Below are positions 1-5,196 of a stretch of 7,140 nucleotides of DNA, in pieces; position 1 is the stretch's first letter, and each line of letters starts with the position of its first letter. Source of the DNA: Microcaldota archaeon (GTDB taxonomy: Archaea; B1Sed10-29; WALL01; WAMD01); the NCBI GenBank assembly GCA_027077895.1, contig JALWQZ010000022.1, positions 1 to 7,140 of the forward strand. The letters run 5' to 3'. A program made the translations under genes and the position numbers. The notes beneath the pieces are model-generated. The model saw nothing but the letters and a program-made list of their open reading frames with translations. It made no database searches and was not told the DNA's origin.

Positions 1-349
1 CTGTACCATTATTCAATGCATAGTCATTCCAAACGCCCTTTGTTGGGACGTTGACTGCGCCTTGCGCCTGTATTGTGACGCTACCGTGTGTTGTGGCAGT
101 CAATGTCTTTGTGCCACCAGCAACATATGCCTTGCTTGCAATCGCTGCAGCCAAGTTAGCTGCTGCTATACCGTCAGATATCTTCGCGTTGCTACCAACG
201 ACGATCTGAACTATTGGGTTCCCATTTGCGTCGTAAACCCAGTTCTTGCTTATGTCTGGGCATGCACCAAAGGCTGTACCAAGTGCAAGCCCGAGCATAG
301 CTGCTCCTGCCGCCACAGCAGCTATTCTCTTTGCATTCAAAGATCTCAT
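1..349 (-). CDS. S-layer protein, N-terminal part (cut by left edge)
   Basis: The first 116 residues are visible; the rest lies beyond base 1. Residues 1-29 form a signal peptide: basic MRSLNAKR, then an Ala/Gly-rich core ending TAFGA. After it comes a segment with the look of the Methanococcus-type S-layer N-terminal domain: NWVYDANGNPIVQIVVGSNA at about 36-55, then an Ala-rich helix (SDGIAAANLAAAIAS). This family forms the surface protein lattice outside the cell membrane. The ATG at 349 is supported by a GAGGTGA ribosome site 7 nt upstream and by the signal peptide starting there. The gene has its own promoter and a leader of about 65 nt. An oddity is Cys30, which directly follows the likely cleavage site and could be a lipid or disulfide anchor. 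The assignment rests on recalled family pattern, not on a search. Confidence 0.82.
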   Translation of the reverse strand, partial: MRSLNAKRIAAVAAGAAMLGLALGTAFGACPDISKNWVYDANGNPIVQIVVGSNAKISDGIAAANLAAAIASKAYVAGGTKTLTATTHGSVTIQAQGAVNVPTKGVWNDYALNNGT

Positions 350-356
350 CTCTCCT

Positions 357-363
357 TCACCTC
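357..363 (-). promoter_or_regulatory. Shine-Dalgarno site of the S-layer gene
   Basis: Reading the minus strand, GAGGTGA lies 7 nt before the ATG at 349 and matches the archaeal anti-Shine-Dalgarno sequence. It is the strongest ribosome site in the window and fits a highly translated surface protein. Most other first genes here have no such site. Confidence 0.75.
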
Positions 364-372
364 ACATATTTT

Positions 373-414
373 GCTATCTATAAAGATCTATCTAGAGATA
401 GCATCCTAGCTATC
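373..414 (-). promoter_or_regulatory. S-layer mRNA leader with two mutually exclusive hairpins
   Basis: Within the predicted 5' leader, AGATAGC at 396-402 can pair with GCTATCT at 373-379 (7 bp). Its GATAGC core at 397-402 can instead pair with GCTATC at 409-414 (6 bp, 6-nt loop). Both pairings use the same segment, so only one can form at a time. The ribosome site at 357-363 lies just downstream, outside both stems. A role in mRNA stability or translation control is inference; the complementarity is visible. Confidence 0.35.
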
Positions 415-439
415 CCATAGAGTATAAACCATTAACTCA

Positions 440-454
440 TTTATAAACCTTTCG
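440..454 (-). promoter_or_regulatory. TATA box and BRE of the S-layer gene
   Basis: On the minus strand TTTATAAA (440-447) is preceded by purine-rich GCGAAAG (448-454), a plausible TFB-recognition element. Transcription would start near 418, giving a leader of about 65-70 nt. This is clearly longer than the other leaders in the window. Confidence 0.65.
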
Positions 455-460
455 CTTTTT

Positions 461-483
461 ACGGCATTTAACGGCATTTACGG
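461..483 (-). repeat. Three tandem CCGT(T)AAA repeats upstream of the S-layer promoter
   Basis: On the minus strand CCGTAAATG, CCGTTAAATG and CCGTAAAAAG follow one another, with CCGT at 483-480, 474-471 and 464-461. The spacing is 9 and 10 bp, about one helical turn, so all copies face the same side of the DNA. The block ends about 7 bp upstream of the BRE, where an archaeal activator would sit. It lies entirely between the stop of the winged-helix gene and the S-layer promoter. Confidence 0.5.
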
Positions 484-496
484 AATCACCTAGCGG

Positions 497-1141
497 TTAA
501 TTTCCATCCTTGTTAACCTTGAGCACGATGTTCTTCTTACCGCCGATAGCCCCCAGTTTCCTATTCAACTCAAATATAATCTGTGTATATGAATGGACTG
601 CCTCAACAACATCCATCAGCACAGCCTGGCCCTCACTAGCCTTCACCTCAAACCTGGGCGGGTCAATCAACTCCACAGAGGTAGGCCCGTAGGTCAATAT
701 CATATAAACCACATCATGGAAGGTTCTAGCCACTATCTCGGCCTCAAACATACTAGTGAACACTCCTTCGTTTTCGAGTATCTCCTCAACATTCAAATCG
801 ACAACCTCAAACCTGGGATCCGCCTTGAACTTTTCAACAATCTCATTGAATGCCTTTTCCAATGCCACCTTATTCTCGGACATCCCCTCAAATATGGCGT
901 AAACCCTGAACTTGTATTCCTCTGGATTGAGAGTCTCCTTCTGCTCTAGTCCCTTCCTAACGGCCTCAATAACCCTATACTTGTCCTTGTACATCCTAAC
1001 TATTCCATACTTCATAAGGCCATCTATTGCCTCCTTTACCTTAGCCTCATCTAGTCCAGTGTCTTCAACTATCTCCTTTACGTCCTTCGGCCCAGATATC
1101 AGAGACTTGGCAACTAGCGCCTGCTCATCTGTTATCTTCAT
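497..1141 (-). CDS. Winged-helix protein with uncharacterised C-terminal domain
   Basis: The protein has 214 residues. Residues 1-60 read as a winged helix-turn-helix: helix 1 ITDEQALVAKSLIS, helix 2 DVKEIVEDTG, recognition helix DEAKVKEAIDGLMKYGIV, then a wing (RMYKDKYRVIE). Residues 75-195 form an alpha/beta domain I do not recognise (FRVYAIFEGMSENKVALEKA near the start, PPRFEVKASEGQAVL later). There are no cysteines and no metal motif. The ATG at 1141 is preceded by GGTGG at 1150-1146, 5 nt away, supporting this start. It is divergent from the BofA-like gene and lies upstream of the S-layer gene on the same strand. A transcription factor is the simplest reading, but DNA binding is inferred from fold pattern only. 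The target is unknown; the S-layer gene or the divergent neighbour are candidates by position. Confidence 0.75.
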   Translation of the reverse strand: MKITDEQALVAKSLISGPKDVKEIVEDTGLDEAKVKEAIDGLMKYGIVRMYKDKYRVIEAVRKGLEQKETLNPEEYKFRVYAIFEGMSENKVALEKAFNEIVEKFKADPRFEVVDLNVEEILENEGVFTSMFEAEIVARTFHDVVYMILTYGPTSVELIDPPRFEVKASEGQAVLMDVVEAVHSYTQIIFELNRKLGAIGGKKNIVLKVNKDGN

Positions 1142-1170
1142 ATAACCACCGGGTAGTATTTCCTAGATAC

Positions 1171-1189
1171 ACAAATATATATAATAATA
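1171..1189. promoter_or_regulatory. Shared AT-rich divergent promoter region
   Basis: The alternating A/T stretch here can serve as a TATA box on both strands. On the plus strand AAATATATA (1173-1181) is centred about 27 bases before the ATG at 1204, as for a leaderless mRNA. On the minus strand it would give a leader of about 10 nt that begins at the GGTGG ribosome site of the winged-helix gene. The two genes therefore probably compete for one promoter region. Confidence 0.55.
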
Positions 1190-1203
1190 GGCCTAACTCA
1201 TTT

Positions 1204-1503
1204 ATGAATTCCACGCTAGTAAACCAAACACTAACAGGATTCAGTATAGGCTCTGTGAACGGCATAATAATCGCCATCGTGGGTATACTCCTGATTCTTG
1301 TGGCAGGGTACATCGTTTACAAGATATTGAAAAACCTCATAGCAAACGCCATAATAGGTGGCCTAGGCCTTCTAGCATTGTACTACCTGGGACCTATCGT
1401 AGGAATCCCAATCAAACTCAACCTAACAAATATAATAATAAGTGTGATTGCGGGTCTACCTGGCCTAGTTATCGTCATCCTCCTCTCTGTCCTGCACCTT
1501 TAA
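1204..1503 (+). CDS. BofA-like small integral membrane protein
   Basis: The protein has 99 residues and is almost wholly hydrophobic. Membrane segments lie at about 20-38 (NGIIIAIVGILLILVAGYIV), 47-63 and 76-97. From residue 38 the order YKILKNLIANAIIGGLGLLA, then GIPIKLNLTNIIISVIAG and LPGLVIVILL, matches the pattern of the BofA family (pro-sigma-K processing inhibitor family). Archaea carry such proteins without a sporulation pathway, so the role here is unknown. The short N-terminus before the first segment holds two N-x-T/S sequons (N2, N7), which suggests it faces outside and may be glycosylated. There is no ribosome site before the ATG, and the TATA geometry indicates a leaderless mRNA. 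The stop overlaps the end of the convergent frameshifted regulator by 2 bases. Confidence 0.68.
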   Translation: MNSTLVNQTLTGFSIGSVNGIIIAIVGILLILVAGYIVYKILKNLIANAIIGGLGLLALYYLGPIVGIPIKLNLTNIIISVIAGLPGLVIVILLSVLHL

Positions 1504-1732
1504 ATTAACTCAATCAATCTCTCGGAGATAGATATGATCAATTTGGCATCATCAAACTCCATGCTCCCTTGAGAAAAACCATACCTGTGCAATTCGTTTA
1601 AATATCTAATCATTGAAGGGACAGATATCCTTGTTTTCTTGGACAGTTCTGCTGCATAAACTCCTTCCTTGGAGATTCAAAAAACTCTGACAACACTTGG
1701 AGTAATTTAATTTTTTGAAATAAAAGTTTCAT
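1500..1732 (-). pseudogene. Frameshifted small winged-helix regulator
   Basis: On the minus strand an ATG at 1732 opens a frame reading MKLLFQKIKLLQVLSEFFES and PRK, which then goes off course and stops after 40 codons. From base 1664 the -1 frame continues for 54 residues: GVYAAELSKKTRISVPSMIR, YLNELHRYGF, ending ERLIELI and TAA at 1502-1500. Joined, the two parts give about 77 residues with a clean helix-turn-helix order: helix 1 KLLQVLSEFFESPRK, helix 2 YAAELSKKTR, recognition helix SVPSMIRYLNELHRYGF. The shift falls in the purine run CCAAGGAAGGAG (1672-1661). The frame entered has a TGA at 1679-1677, so the shift must occur after that point. The start is 17 bases after the AmrS stop on the same strand. 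A one-base deletion, a sequencing error or programmed -1 frameshifting would all explain it; there is no classic slippery heptamer. Confidence 0.6.
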
Positions 1733-1748
1733 AAATTTAGTTTGTATT

Positions 1749-2804
1749 TCAAATATTTAGATCTTCACTATGTTTTAACTTTAACATTTCCTTATCCCAA
1801 ACACCTGCAATCTTCTCACCGCACTTAGGGCATCTACCGTCAGGTGTTAAGTTCATTTTTGTGACCTGAAAACCATGCCTTTCTATCAATAATTCTCCAC
1901 AGTTTGGGCAATAGGTATTCTCGTAAGGATCGCCCGGGGCAACGTTGCCTATATAAACGTAGTGTAGCCCTTCTTCCAGCGCCTTTTCTCTAGCCTTAAC
2001 CAACGTTTCCCTAGGTGTCGGTGGCCTGTCAACCATCTTGTAGTCTGGGTGGAAGGCAGTGAAATGCAGAGGCATGTCCTTGTCTGTCTTTTTGACGAAG
2101 TCAATTATGCTTTCTATTGTCTCATCATCGTCATTCAGCCTAGGTATAACTAGATTCGTTACCTCGACCCAGATGCCCAGTTTCTTGGCATATTTAATCG
2201 TGTCCAGGACAGGTTTTAGGTGAACCCCTCCCATGTATTTCAGGTACATGTTCTCATTCCCTTTCACATCGACGTTCATCCCGTGCAGGTAGGGGCTTAT
2301 CTTCTTCAAGGCCTTCTTTGTCATGTAGCCGTTCGTGATAAACACATTCGCTAGACCATTCTCCACTGCTAGTTTGCTAGTATCATATGCCAGTTCAAAG
2401 AAAACAGTTGGTTCCACGTAGGTATATGCTATGGTTGACGACCCAGTACGCTTTGCCAAGGAGACAATGTCCTCTGGCATTAACTGGACGCTGGGAACGT
2501 CTCCTGGGCTTGCCTGGCTTATTGACCAATTCTGGCACCACTCACAGAAATAATTGCATCCAACCGTCGCAATGCTGAAGGCAGAGGTCCCAGGGAGAAA
2601 ATGGAATAATGGCTTTTTCTCTATCGGGTCCACTGCATAGGAAACTACATCCCCATAAACCAGAGTGTAGAGCTTTCCATCAATGTTCTTTCTGACTCTA
2701 CAAACACCAGTCTGGCCATCGTCCAAAATACATTTTCTATTGCACAACTCACACTGGACCTTCTTCCCATCCAGTTTCTTCCAGAGCATTGCTTCGTGGA
2801 GCAT
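1749..2804 (-). CDS. amrS: AmrS-type radical SAM protein (AmmeMemoRadiSam system, PflA-like)
   Basis: The protein has 351 residues, near the usual family length. The radical SAM cluster motif is CNYFCEWCQNW, with C83, C87 and C90 binding the 4Fe-4S cluster that cleaves S-adenosylmethionine. The N-terminal domain has the family's cysteine set C18, C21, C25 and C35 (CELCNRKC, GVC). The stretch HFTAFHPDYKMVDRPPTP at about 247-264 is characteristic of the family. The C-terminus ends in a zinc-ribbon-like knuckle, YCPNCGE (C299, C302) with CPKCGE (C325, C328). The family is named for genome association with AMMECR1 and Memo proteins; neither partner is in this window, and the substrate is not known to me. 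The start at 2804 keeps the usual N-terminus (EAMLWKKLDGKKVQCELC). No ribosome site precedes it, and a TATA-like box 26 bases away suggests a leaderless mRNA. Confidence 0.9.
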   Translation of the reverse strand: MLHEAMLWKKLDGKKVQCELCNRKCILDDGQTGVCRVRKNIDGKLYTLVYGDVVSYAVDPIEKKPLFHFLPGTSAFSIATVGCNYFCEWCQNWSISQASPGDVPSVQLMPEDIVSLAKRTGSSTIAYTYVEPTVFFELAYDTSKLAVENGLANVFITNGYMTKKALKKISPYLHGMNVDVKGNENMYLKYMGGVHLKPVLDTIKYAKKLGIWVEVTNLVIPRLNDDDETIESIIDFVKKTDKDMPLHFTAFHPDYKMVDRPPTPRETLVKAREKALEEGLHYVYIGNVAPGDPYENTYCPNCGELLIERHGFQVTKMNLTPDGRCPKCGEKIAGVWDKEMLKLKHSEDLNI

Positions 2805-2826
2805 ATATAAATTAGAGAATTAGTTG

Positions 2827-2833
2827 TTTTTAT
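2827..2833 (-). promoter_or_regulatory. TATA-like box of the AmrS gene
   Basis: On the minus strand ATAAAAA is centred 26 bases before the ATG at 2804. Transcription would start at or next to the start codon. No GGTGA-type site lies between the two. Confidence 0.5.
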
Positions 2834-2834
2834 C

Positions 2835-2915
2835 TCACATCTCGAATGGATGTTTTTTCTTTTCCAGTTTTTGTTCACAATATGTTTCACTTATCCCTGT
2901 TTCACTTATCTCCAT
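2835..2915 (-). CDS. Possible 26-residue peptide (weak)
   Basis: An ATG at 2915 opens a frame MEISETGISETYCEQKLEKK and KHPFEM, ending in TGA at 2837-2835. It is the only frame of any length in the gap between the phosphoribosyltransferase-like gene and the AmrS gene. It spans the 13-bp direct repeats, whose 15-bp period keeps the frame and produces the doubled ISET. No ribosome site and no well-placed TATA box support it, and its end overlaps the AmrS promoter. It may be chance; it is listed so it can be tested. Confidence 0.15.
   Translation of the reverse strand: MEISETGISETYCEQKLEKKKHPFEM
2883..2910 (-). repeat. Two 13-bp perfect direct repeats upstream of the AmrS promoter
   Basis: TGTTTCACTTATC occurs at 2883-2895 and again at 2898-2910 on the plus strand, separated by CC. 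On the minus strand they read GATAAGTGAAACA. They lie about 50-80 bases upstream of the AmrS TATA-like box, a possible regulator site. A degenerate further copy (TTGTGAACA) follows on the minus strand. Confidence 0.5.
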
Positions 2916-2954
2916 TTTTTACATACTTAAATAAGACAATTGAAAGGATGGTAC

Positions 2955-3986
2955 TTATCTTCTCCTAAGACGGCCCTTGGCTCGCCTCTTTGGTTCATAT
3001 CTCTCCTTAACAATCTTATCTATTTCTTTGTCCAAAACGTTCATCAAACTCTTAAACTGGCCATATCTCCAGGCAGGAATAGTGAAAACATGGGGAGATG
3101 GGCTTATTGTATACCCTTTCTTCTTCTCTTGCTTGCTTACCACGTCTATCCCATAAAGAACAGGGCCATTGACTTCCTCCCCTGTCTTTTTGTTCGTCGG
3201 TTTTGTGATGTACGTAACCCCCAAAAATGTGGGCTTATCCATAGTGATTATTTTCTCAGTCTTAAACAGTTTTGCCTTTTTCCAGACAGCGCTGTTCTTT
3301 TCTCTTATGAGAGACTTGCCCTTTGGTGCGTGCTGAATACCAACAACTAGGAACTTTTTTGCTATTCCCCTAGAAACTAGCATTCTATAGTTTTCCTTCA
3401 ACGCACCGCCGTGGACAACCTCGTCTAGCAAAAGGACCTTGTTAAACTGTGGATAATTTAACCTAGAGAATTTCTCAACCTGCGATACTAAATCAGACAC
3501 CTCTTCAACTTCGCCCGCGTCAATAAGATGTTTAACCAGTTTACCAACCTGACTGGACTTAGAATTTATAGACCCCAAATGCTTCTTCACATCATCTAAC
3601 GTTTTGTATCTCTTCAGTTCATTTATCGCGTTTAGGTTGCTGTAGTTCCTACCGACTATCTTCCCAATTAACCTTCTGAGTTTGTCACCGGTATTCGGAG
3701 GGGAGATTATGAATGGATGGTAATCCCTCAGTTCTGGGTTGTACTTTTTCATGTGGTACAAAGCTAGTTGGACACCCTTAACCAGTGGCAAGGAACCCCT
3801 CAATGGTGCGATTATCGTGTCTGGTTTTTCCTTAGCGATGTAACCAGCAGCATCAACCAGCGCTCTAGCAAAACTCTTTAATTCCTTCTCCGTGTAGGGC
3901 CTCCTCTCAAGTTTGGGATAGATCCCCGATTTTATGTACTTGTTATACAAACGCTCAAACCCGGTTGGCTTCTTGGACTTTCCCAT
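2955..3986 (-). CDS. Phosphoribosyltransferase-like protein
   Basis: The protein has 343 residues and is strongly basic at both ends (MGKSKKP; tail EPKRRAKGRLRRR). Two stretches recall the type I phosphoribosyltransferase fold: DTIIAPLRGSLPLVKGVQLA at about 56-75, like the early substrate loop, and VLLLDEVVHGGALKENY at 184-200, like the PRPP-binding motif. The second keeps the hydrophobic strand, the acidic pair D188-E189 and the Gly-Gly turn, but has His-Gly-Gly-Ala where the usual motif has Thr/Ser-Gly-Gly-Thr. About 100 mostly helical residues are inserted between the two stretches. It could be an active enzyme with an unusual loop, or a binding or regulatory relative. The basic tail hints at nucleic-acid contact (inference). 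No ribosome site precedes the ATG. It is divergent from tRNA-His. Confidence 0.6.
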   Translation of the reverse strand: MGKSKKPTGFERLYNKYIKSGIYPKLERRPYTEKELKSFARALVDAAGYIAKEKPDTIIAPLRGSLPLVKGVQLALYHMKKYNPELRDYHPFIISPPNTGDKLRRLIGKIVGRNYSNLNAINELKRYKTLDDVKKHLGSINSKSSQVGKLVKHLIDAGEVEEVSDLVSQVEKFSRLNYPQFNKVLLLDEVVHGGALKENYRMLVSRGIAKKFLVVGIQHAPKGKSLIREKNSAVWKKAKLFKTEKIITMDKPTFLGVTYITKPTNKKTGEEVNGPVLYGIDVVSKQEKKKGYTISPSPHVFTIPAWRYGQFKSLMNVLDKEIDKIVKERYEPKRRAKGRLRRR

Positions 3987-4006
3987 GAAGAAAGATAATG
4001 ATGACA

Positions 4007-4023
4007 GGATATATAATATATCC
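4007..4023 (-). promoter_or_regulatory. Palindromic TATA region of the phosphoribosyltransferase-like gene
   Basis: The sequence GGATATATAATATATCC is nearly a perfect palindrome, mismatched only at its centre. On the minus strand it supplies an ATATATTATATAT box centred about 29 bases before the ATG at 3986. The leader would therefore be nil or a few bases. The GGAT/ATCC flanks make it a possible repressor site as well. Confidence 0.55.
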
Positions 4024-4033
4024 GCGAAAATTA

Positions 4034-4046
4034 ACTAGTGACTAGT
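4034..4046. promoter_or_regulatory. 13-bp palindrome between two divergent promoters
   Basis: ACTAGT-G-ACTAGT is a perfect inverted repeat around G4040 and also a tandem repeat, since each half is itself a palindrome. It lies between the TATA box of the minus-strand gene (centre 4015) and that of tRNA-His (centre 4059). A dimeric regulator bound here could affect both promoters; that is inference. Confidence 0.4.
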
Positions 4047-4055
4047 GAATAACAC

Positions 4056-4062
4056 TTTTAAA
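4056..4062 (+). promoter_or_regulatory. TATA box of tRNA-His
   Basis: TTTTAAA is centred 28 bases before G4087, which would be the G-1 of the tRNA. This is close to the same distance as from TATA box to start codon in the leaderless genes of the window. The transcript may begin at or within a couple of bases of the mature 5' end. Confidence 0.55.
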
Positions 4063-4086
4063 CAGGAAATACCAAAACTTCCTTGT

Positions 4087-4161
4087 GGCTGGGGTAGTGT
4101 AGCCTGGTTAGCACAGGGGACTGTGGATCCCCTAGCCCGGGTTCAAATCCCGGCCCCGGCC
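4087..4161 (+). tRNA. tRNA-His (anticodon GTG)
   Basis: A full cloverleaf can be drawn. The acceptor stem is GCTGGGG (4088-4094) with CCCCGGC (4154-4160), including one U-G pair. The D stem is GTGT (4097-4100) with GCAC (4111-4114). The anticodon stem is GGGGA (4116-4120) with TCCCC (4128-4132), with loop CTGTGGA and anticodon GTG at 4123-4125. The variable loop has 4 nt. The T stem is CCGGG (4137-4141) with CCCGG (4149-4153), around TTCAAAT. G4087 opposite C4161 gives the G-1:C73 pair that identifies histidine tRNA. The 3' CCA is not encoded, as C4161 is followed by CCT. No intron is present. Confidence 0.95.
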
Positions 4162-4199
4162 CCTTGGAGAAATACCTAATCCTGCGTTTCACCGCAACA

Positions 4200-4207
4200 A
4201 AAATATA
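4200..4207 (+). promoter_or_regulatory. TATA box of the NapH-like operon
   Basis: AAAATATA is centred about 27 bases before the ATG at 4231, and no ribosome site lies between them. The first gene of the operon is therefore probably translated from a leaderless mRNA. It begins only about 40 bases after the end of tRNA-His. Confidence 0.55.
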
Positions 4208-4230
4208 CTCCTCTTATTATAAACAACACC

Positions 4231-5190
4231 ATGCGAAGATTAACTCTAGCGATACTCCTAGTGCTAGTCCTAGGTCTAGTAGGGACCACGCTAGCAGAGT
4301 ACCAATACGCCCCGCTTAAAAACGTTTTAAGCACGCACAATTCATGCGTAGCCACTTCCCCAAGTTCAGAGTGCAAGGGCGCAGTCACGGTAACCGACCA
4401 TGGTATAAGTATAGACTATGCGAGGATAGGAGCGATAGTTGGGCTATTGATAATCGGCGCCTACCTTCTAAAAAAGGGGATGTACAAGTACAGGGTCTGG
4501 CTCTTGATTGCATCAGTAGTAATCCTCGGATTTATTCTGCCAACGTGCACGTGTGACTTTGTCTTGATGCAGACTGTATTCGGAATCCTGCTCGGCAAGG
4601 TCGCATTGATGGCGGGATTATCATTGCTCATACTGTTTCTAGTTATAAGTGCATTCACCCTCGTATTTGGTAGGTATTATTGTGGTTGGATCTGTCCCCT
4701 AGGGGCGGTGCAGGAACTAGCAAACAAACTGACTAGGATAGAGGTCCTCAGTTACAAATGGAAAAGAAGGCTTAGATGGATTAGGCCAGTCATGCTAGTC
4801 CTAGCCTTCCTAGCAGTCGCAGTTGAGGTCTGGATTCCGGGCCCTACGATAAATTGGTACAAGTACAAGCACCCACTCATACTAGGTTTAACACTCGCGC
4901 TGATAGCCATTAGCCTATTCACATACAGGCCTTGGTGTAACTACTTCTGCCCCTTCGGGTACTTCCTGTCCTTCCTCCACAGAATCGCACCGTACAGGAT
5001 CAGGCTAGTTGGTGAGTGTAAGAAGTGCAACCTATGCGGGGAAGCGTGCAAGAACGCCGCAATGTACAACGGAAAAATAGACGAATCTTTGTGCATAGAA
5101 TGTGGAGACTGTGTAAATGCCTGCCCGTTGAAGTCGTTGAGGTACTCTAGGAACATAAAAATAGAGTTAAAGACGCCAGAAAAACGGTGA
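4231..5190 (+). CDS. NapH/CcoG-like membrane 4Fe-4S ferredoxin
   Basis: The protein has 319 residues. Residues 1-22 look like a signal peptide (MRRLTLAILLVLVLG, ending TTLA). A short outer segment with C39 and C48 follows. Membrane helices lie at about 64-80, 88-104, 120-147, 187-202 and 214-231. The NapH-type motifs CGWICP (151-156) and CNYFCP (236-241) sit at helix ends. The C-terminal cytoplasmic part carries two 4Fe-4S sites: C263, C266, C269, C273 and C288, C291, C294, C298-P. Such proteins pass electrons across or along the membrane; the donor and acceptor here are unknown. The extra cysteines C39, C48, C106 and C108 are not part of the ferredoxin sites. It is the first gene of an operon with a methyltransferase and a hydrolase. 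Confidence 0.85.
   Translation: MRRLTLAILLVLVLGLVGTTLAEYQYAPLKNVLSTHNSCVATSPSSECKGAVTVTDHGISIDYARIGAIVGLLIIGAYLLKKGMYKYRVWLLIASVVILGFILPTCTCDFVLMQTVFGILLGKVALMAGLSLLILFLVISAFTLVFGRYYCGWICPLGAVQELANKLTRIEVLSYKWKRRLRWIRPVMLVLAFLAVAVEVWIPGPTINWYKYKHPLILGLTLALIAISLFTYRPWCNYFCPFGYFLSFLHRIAPYRIRLVGECKKCNLCGEACKNAAMYNGKIDESLCIECGDCVNACPLKSLRYSRNIKIELKTPEKR
5186..5190 (+). promoter_or_regulatory. Ribosome site of the methyltransferase gene, overlapping the upstream stop
   Basis: GGTGA includes the TGA stop of the ferredoxin gene and lies 6 nt before the ATG at 5197. This fits translational coupling inside the operon. It also shows that the genome uses Shine-Dalgarno starts for internal genes while first genes look leaderless. 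Confidence 0.6.
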
Positions 5191-5196
5191 ACTCAG

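Noticed and set aside
62..409. Plus-strand open frame of 115 residues
   Set aside because: It is antisense to the S-layer gene, is rich in Cys/Ser without any motif, and has no promoter. The minus-strand frame has a signal peptide, ribosome site and family pattern.
461..483. Tandem repeats as a CRISPR array
   Set aside because: The units are 9-10 bp without spacers; CRISPR repeats are over 20 bp with unique spacers.
593..949. Plus-strand open frames opposite the winged-helix gene
   Set aside because: They lie wholly within the 497-1141 gene on the other strand, with no ribosome site or recognisable domain.
1661..1681. Programmed -1 frameshift at the T6 run (GAGTTTTTTGAA)
   Set aside because: A -1 shift at the T run would enter a frame with an immediate TGA, so the shift must lie downstream in the purine run, where no classic slippery heptamer is present.
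2645..2890. Minus-strand frame overlapping the start of the AmrS gene
   Set aside because: It is out of frame with the well-supported AmrS protein and carries no motif of its own.
2940..3350. Plus-strand open frame of 136 residues
   Set aside because: It is the complement of the phosphoribosyltransferase-like gene, with odd composition and no family pattern.
4034..4086. tRNA-His as an integration site with attachment repeats
   Set aside because: No integrase, no duplicated tRNA 3' end and no mobile genes were seen nearby.
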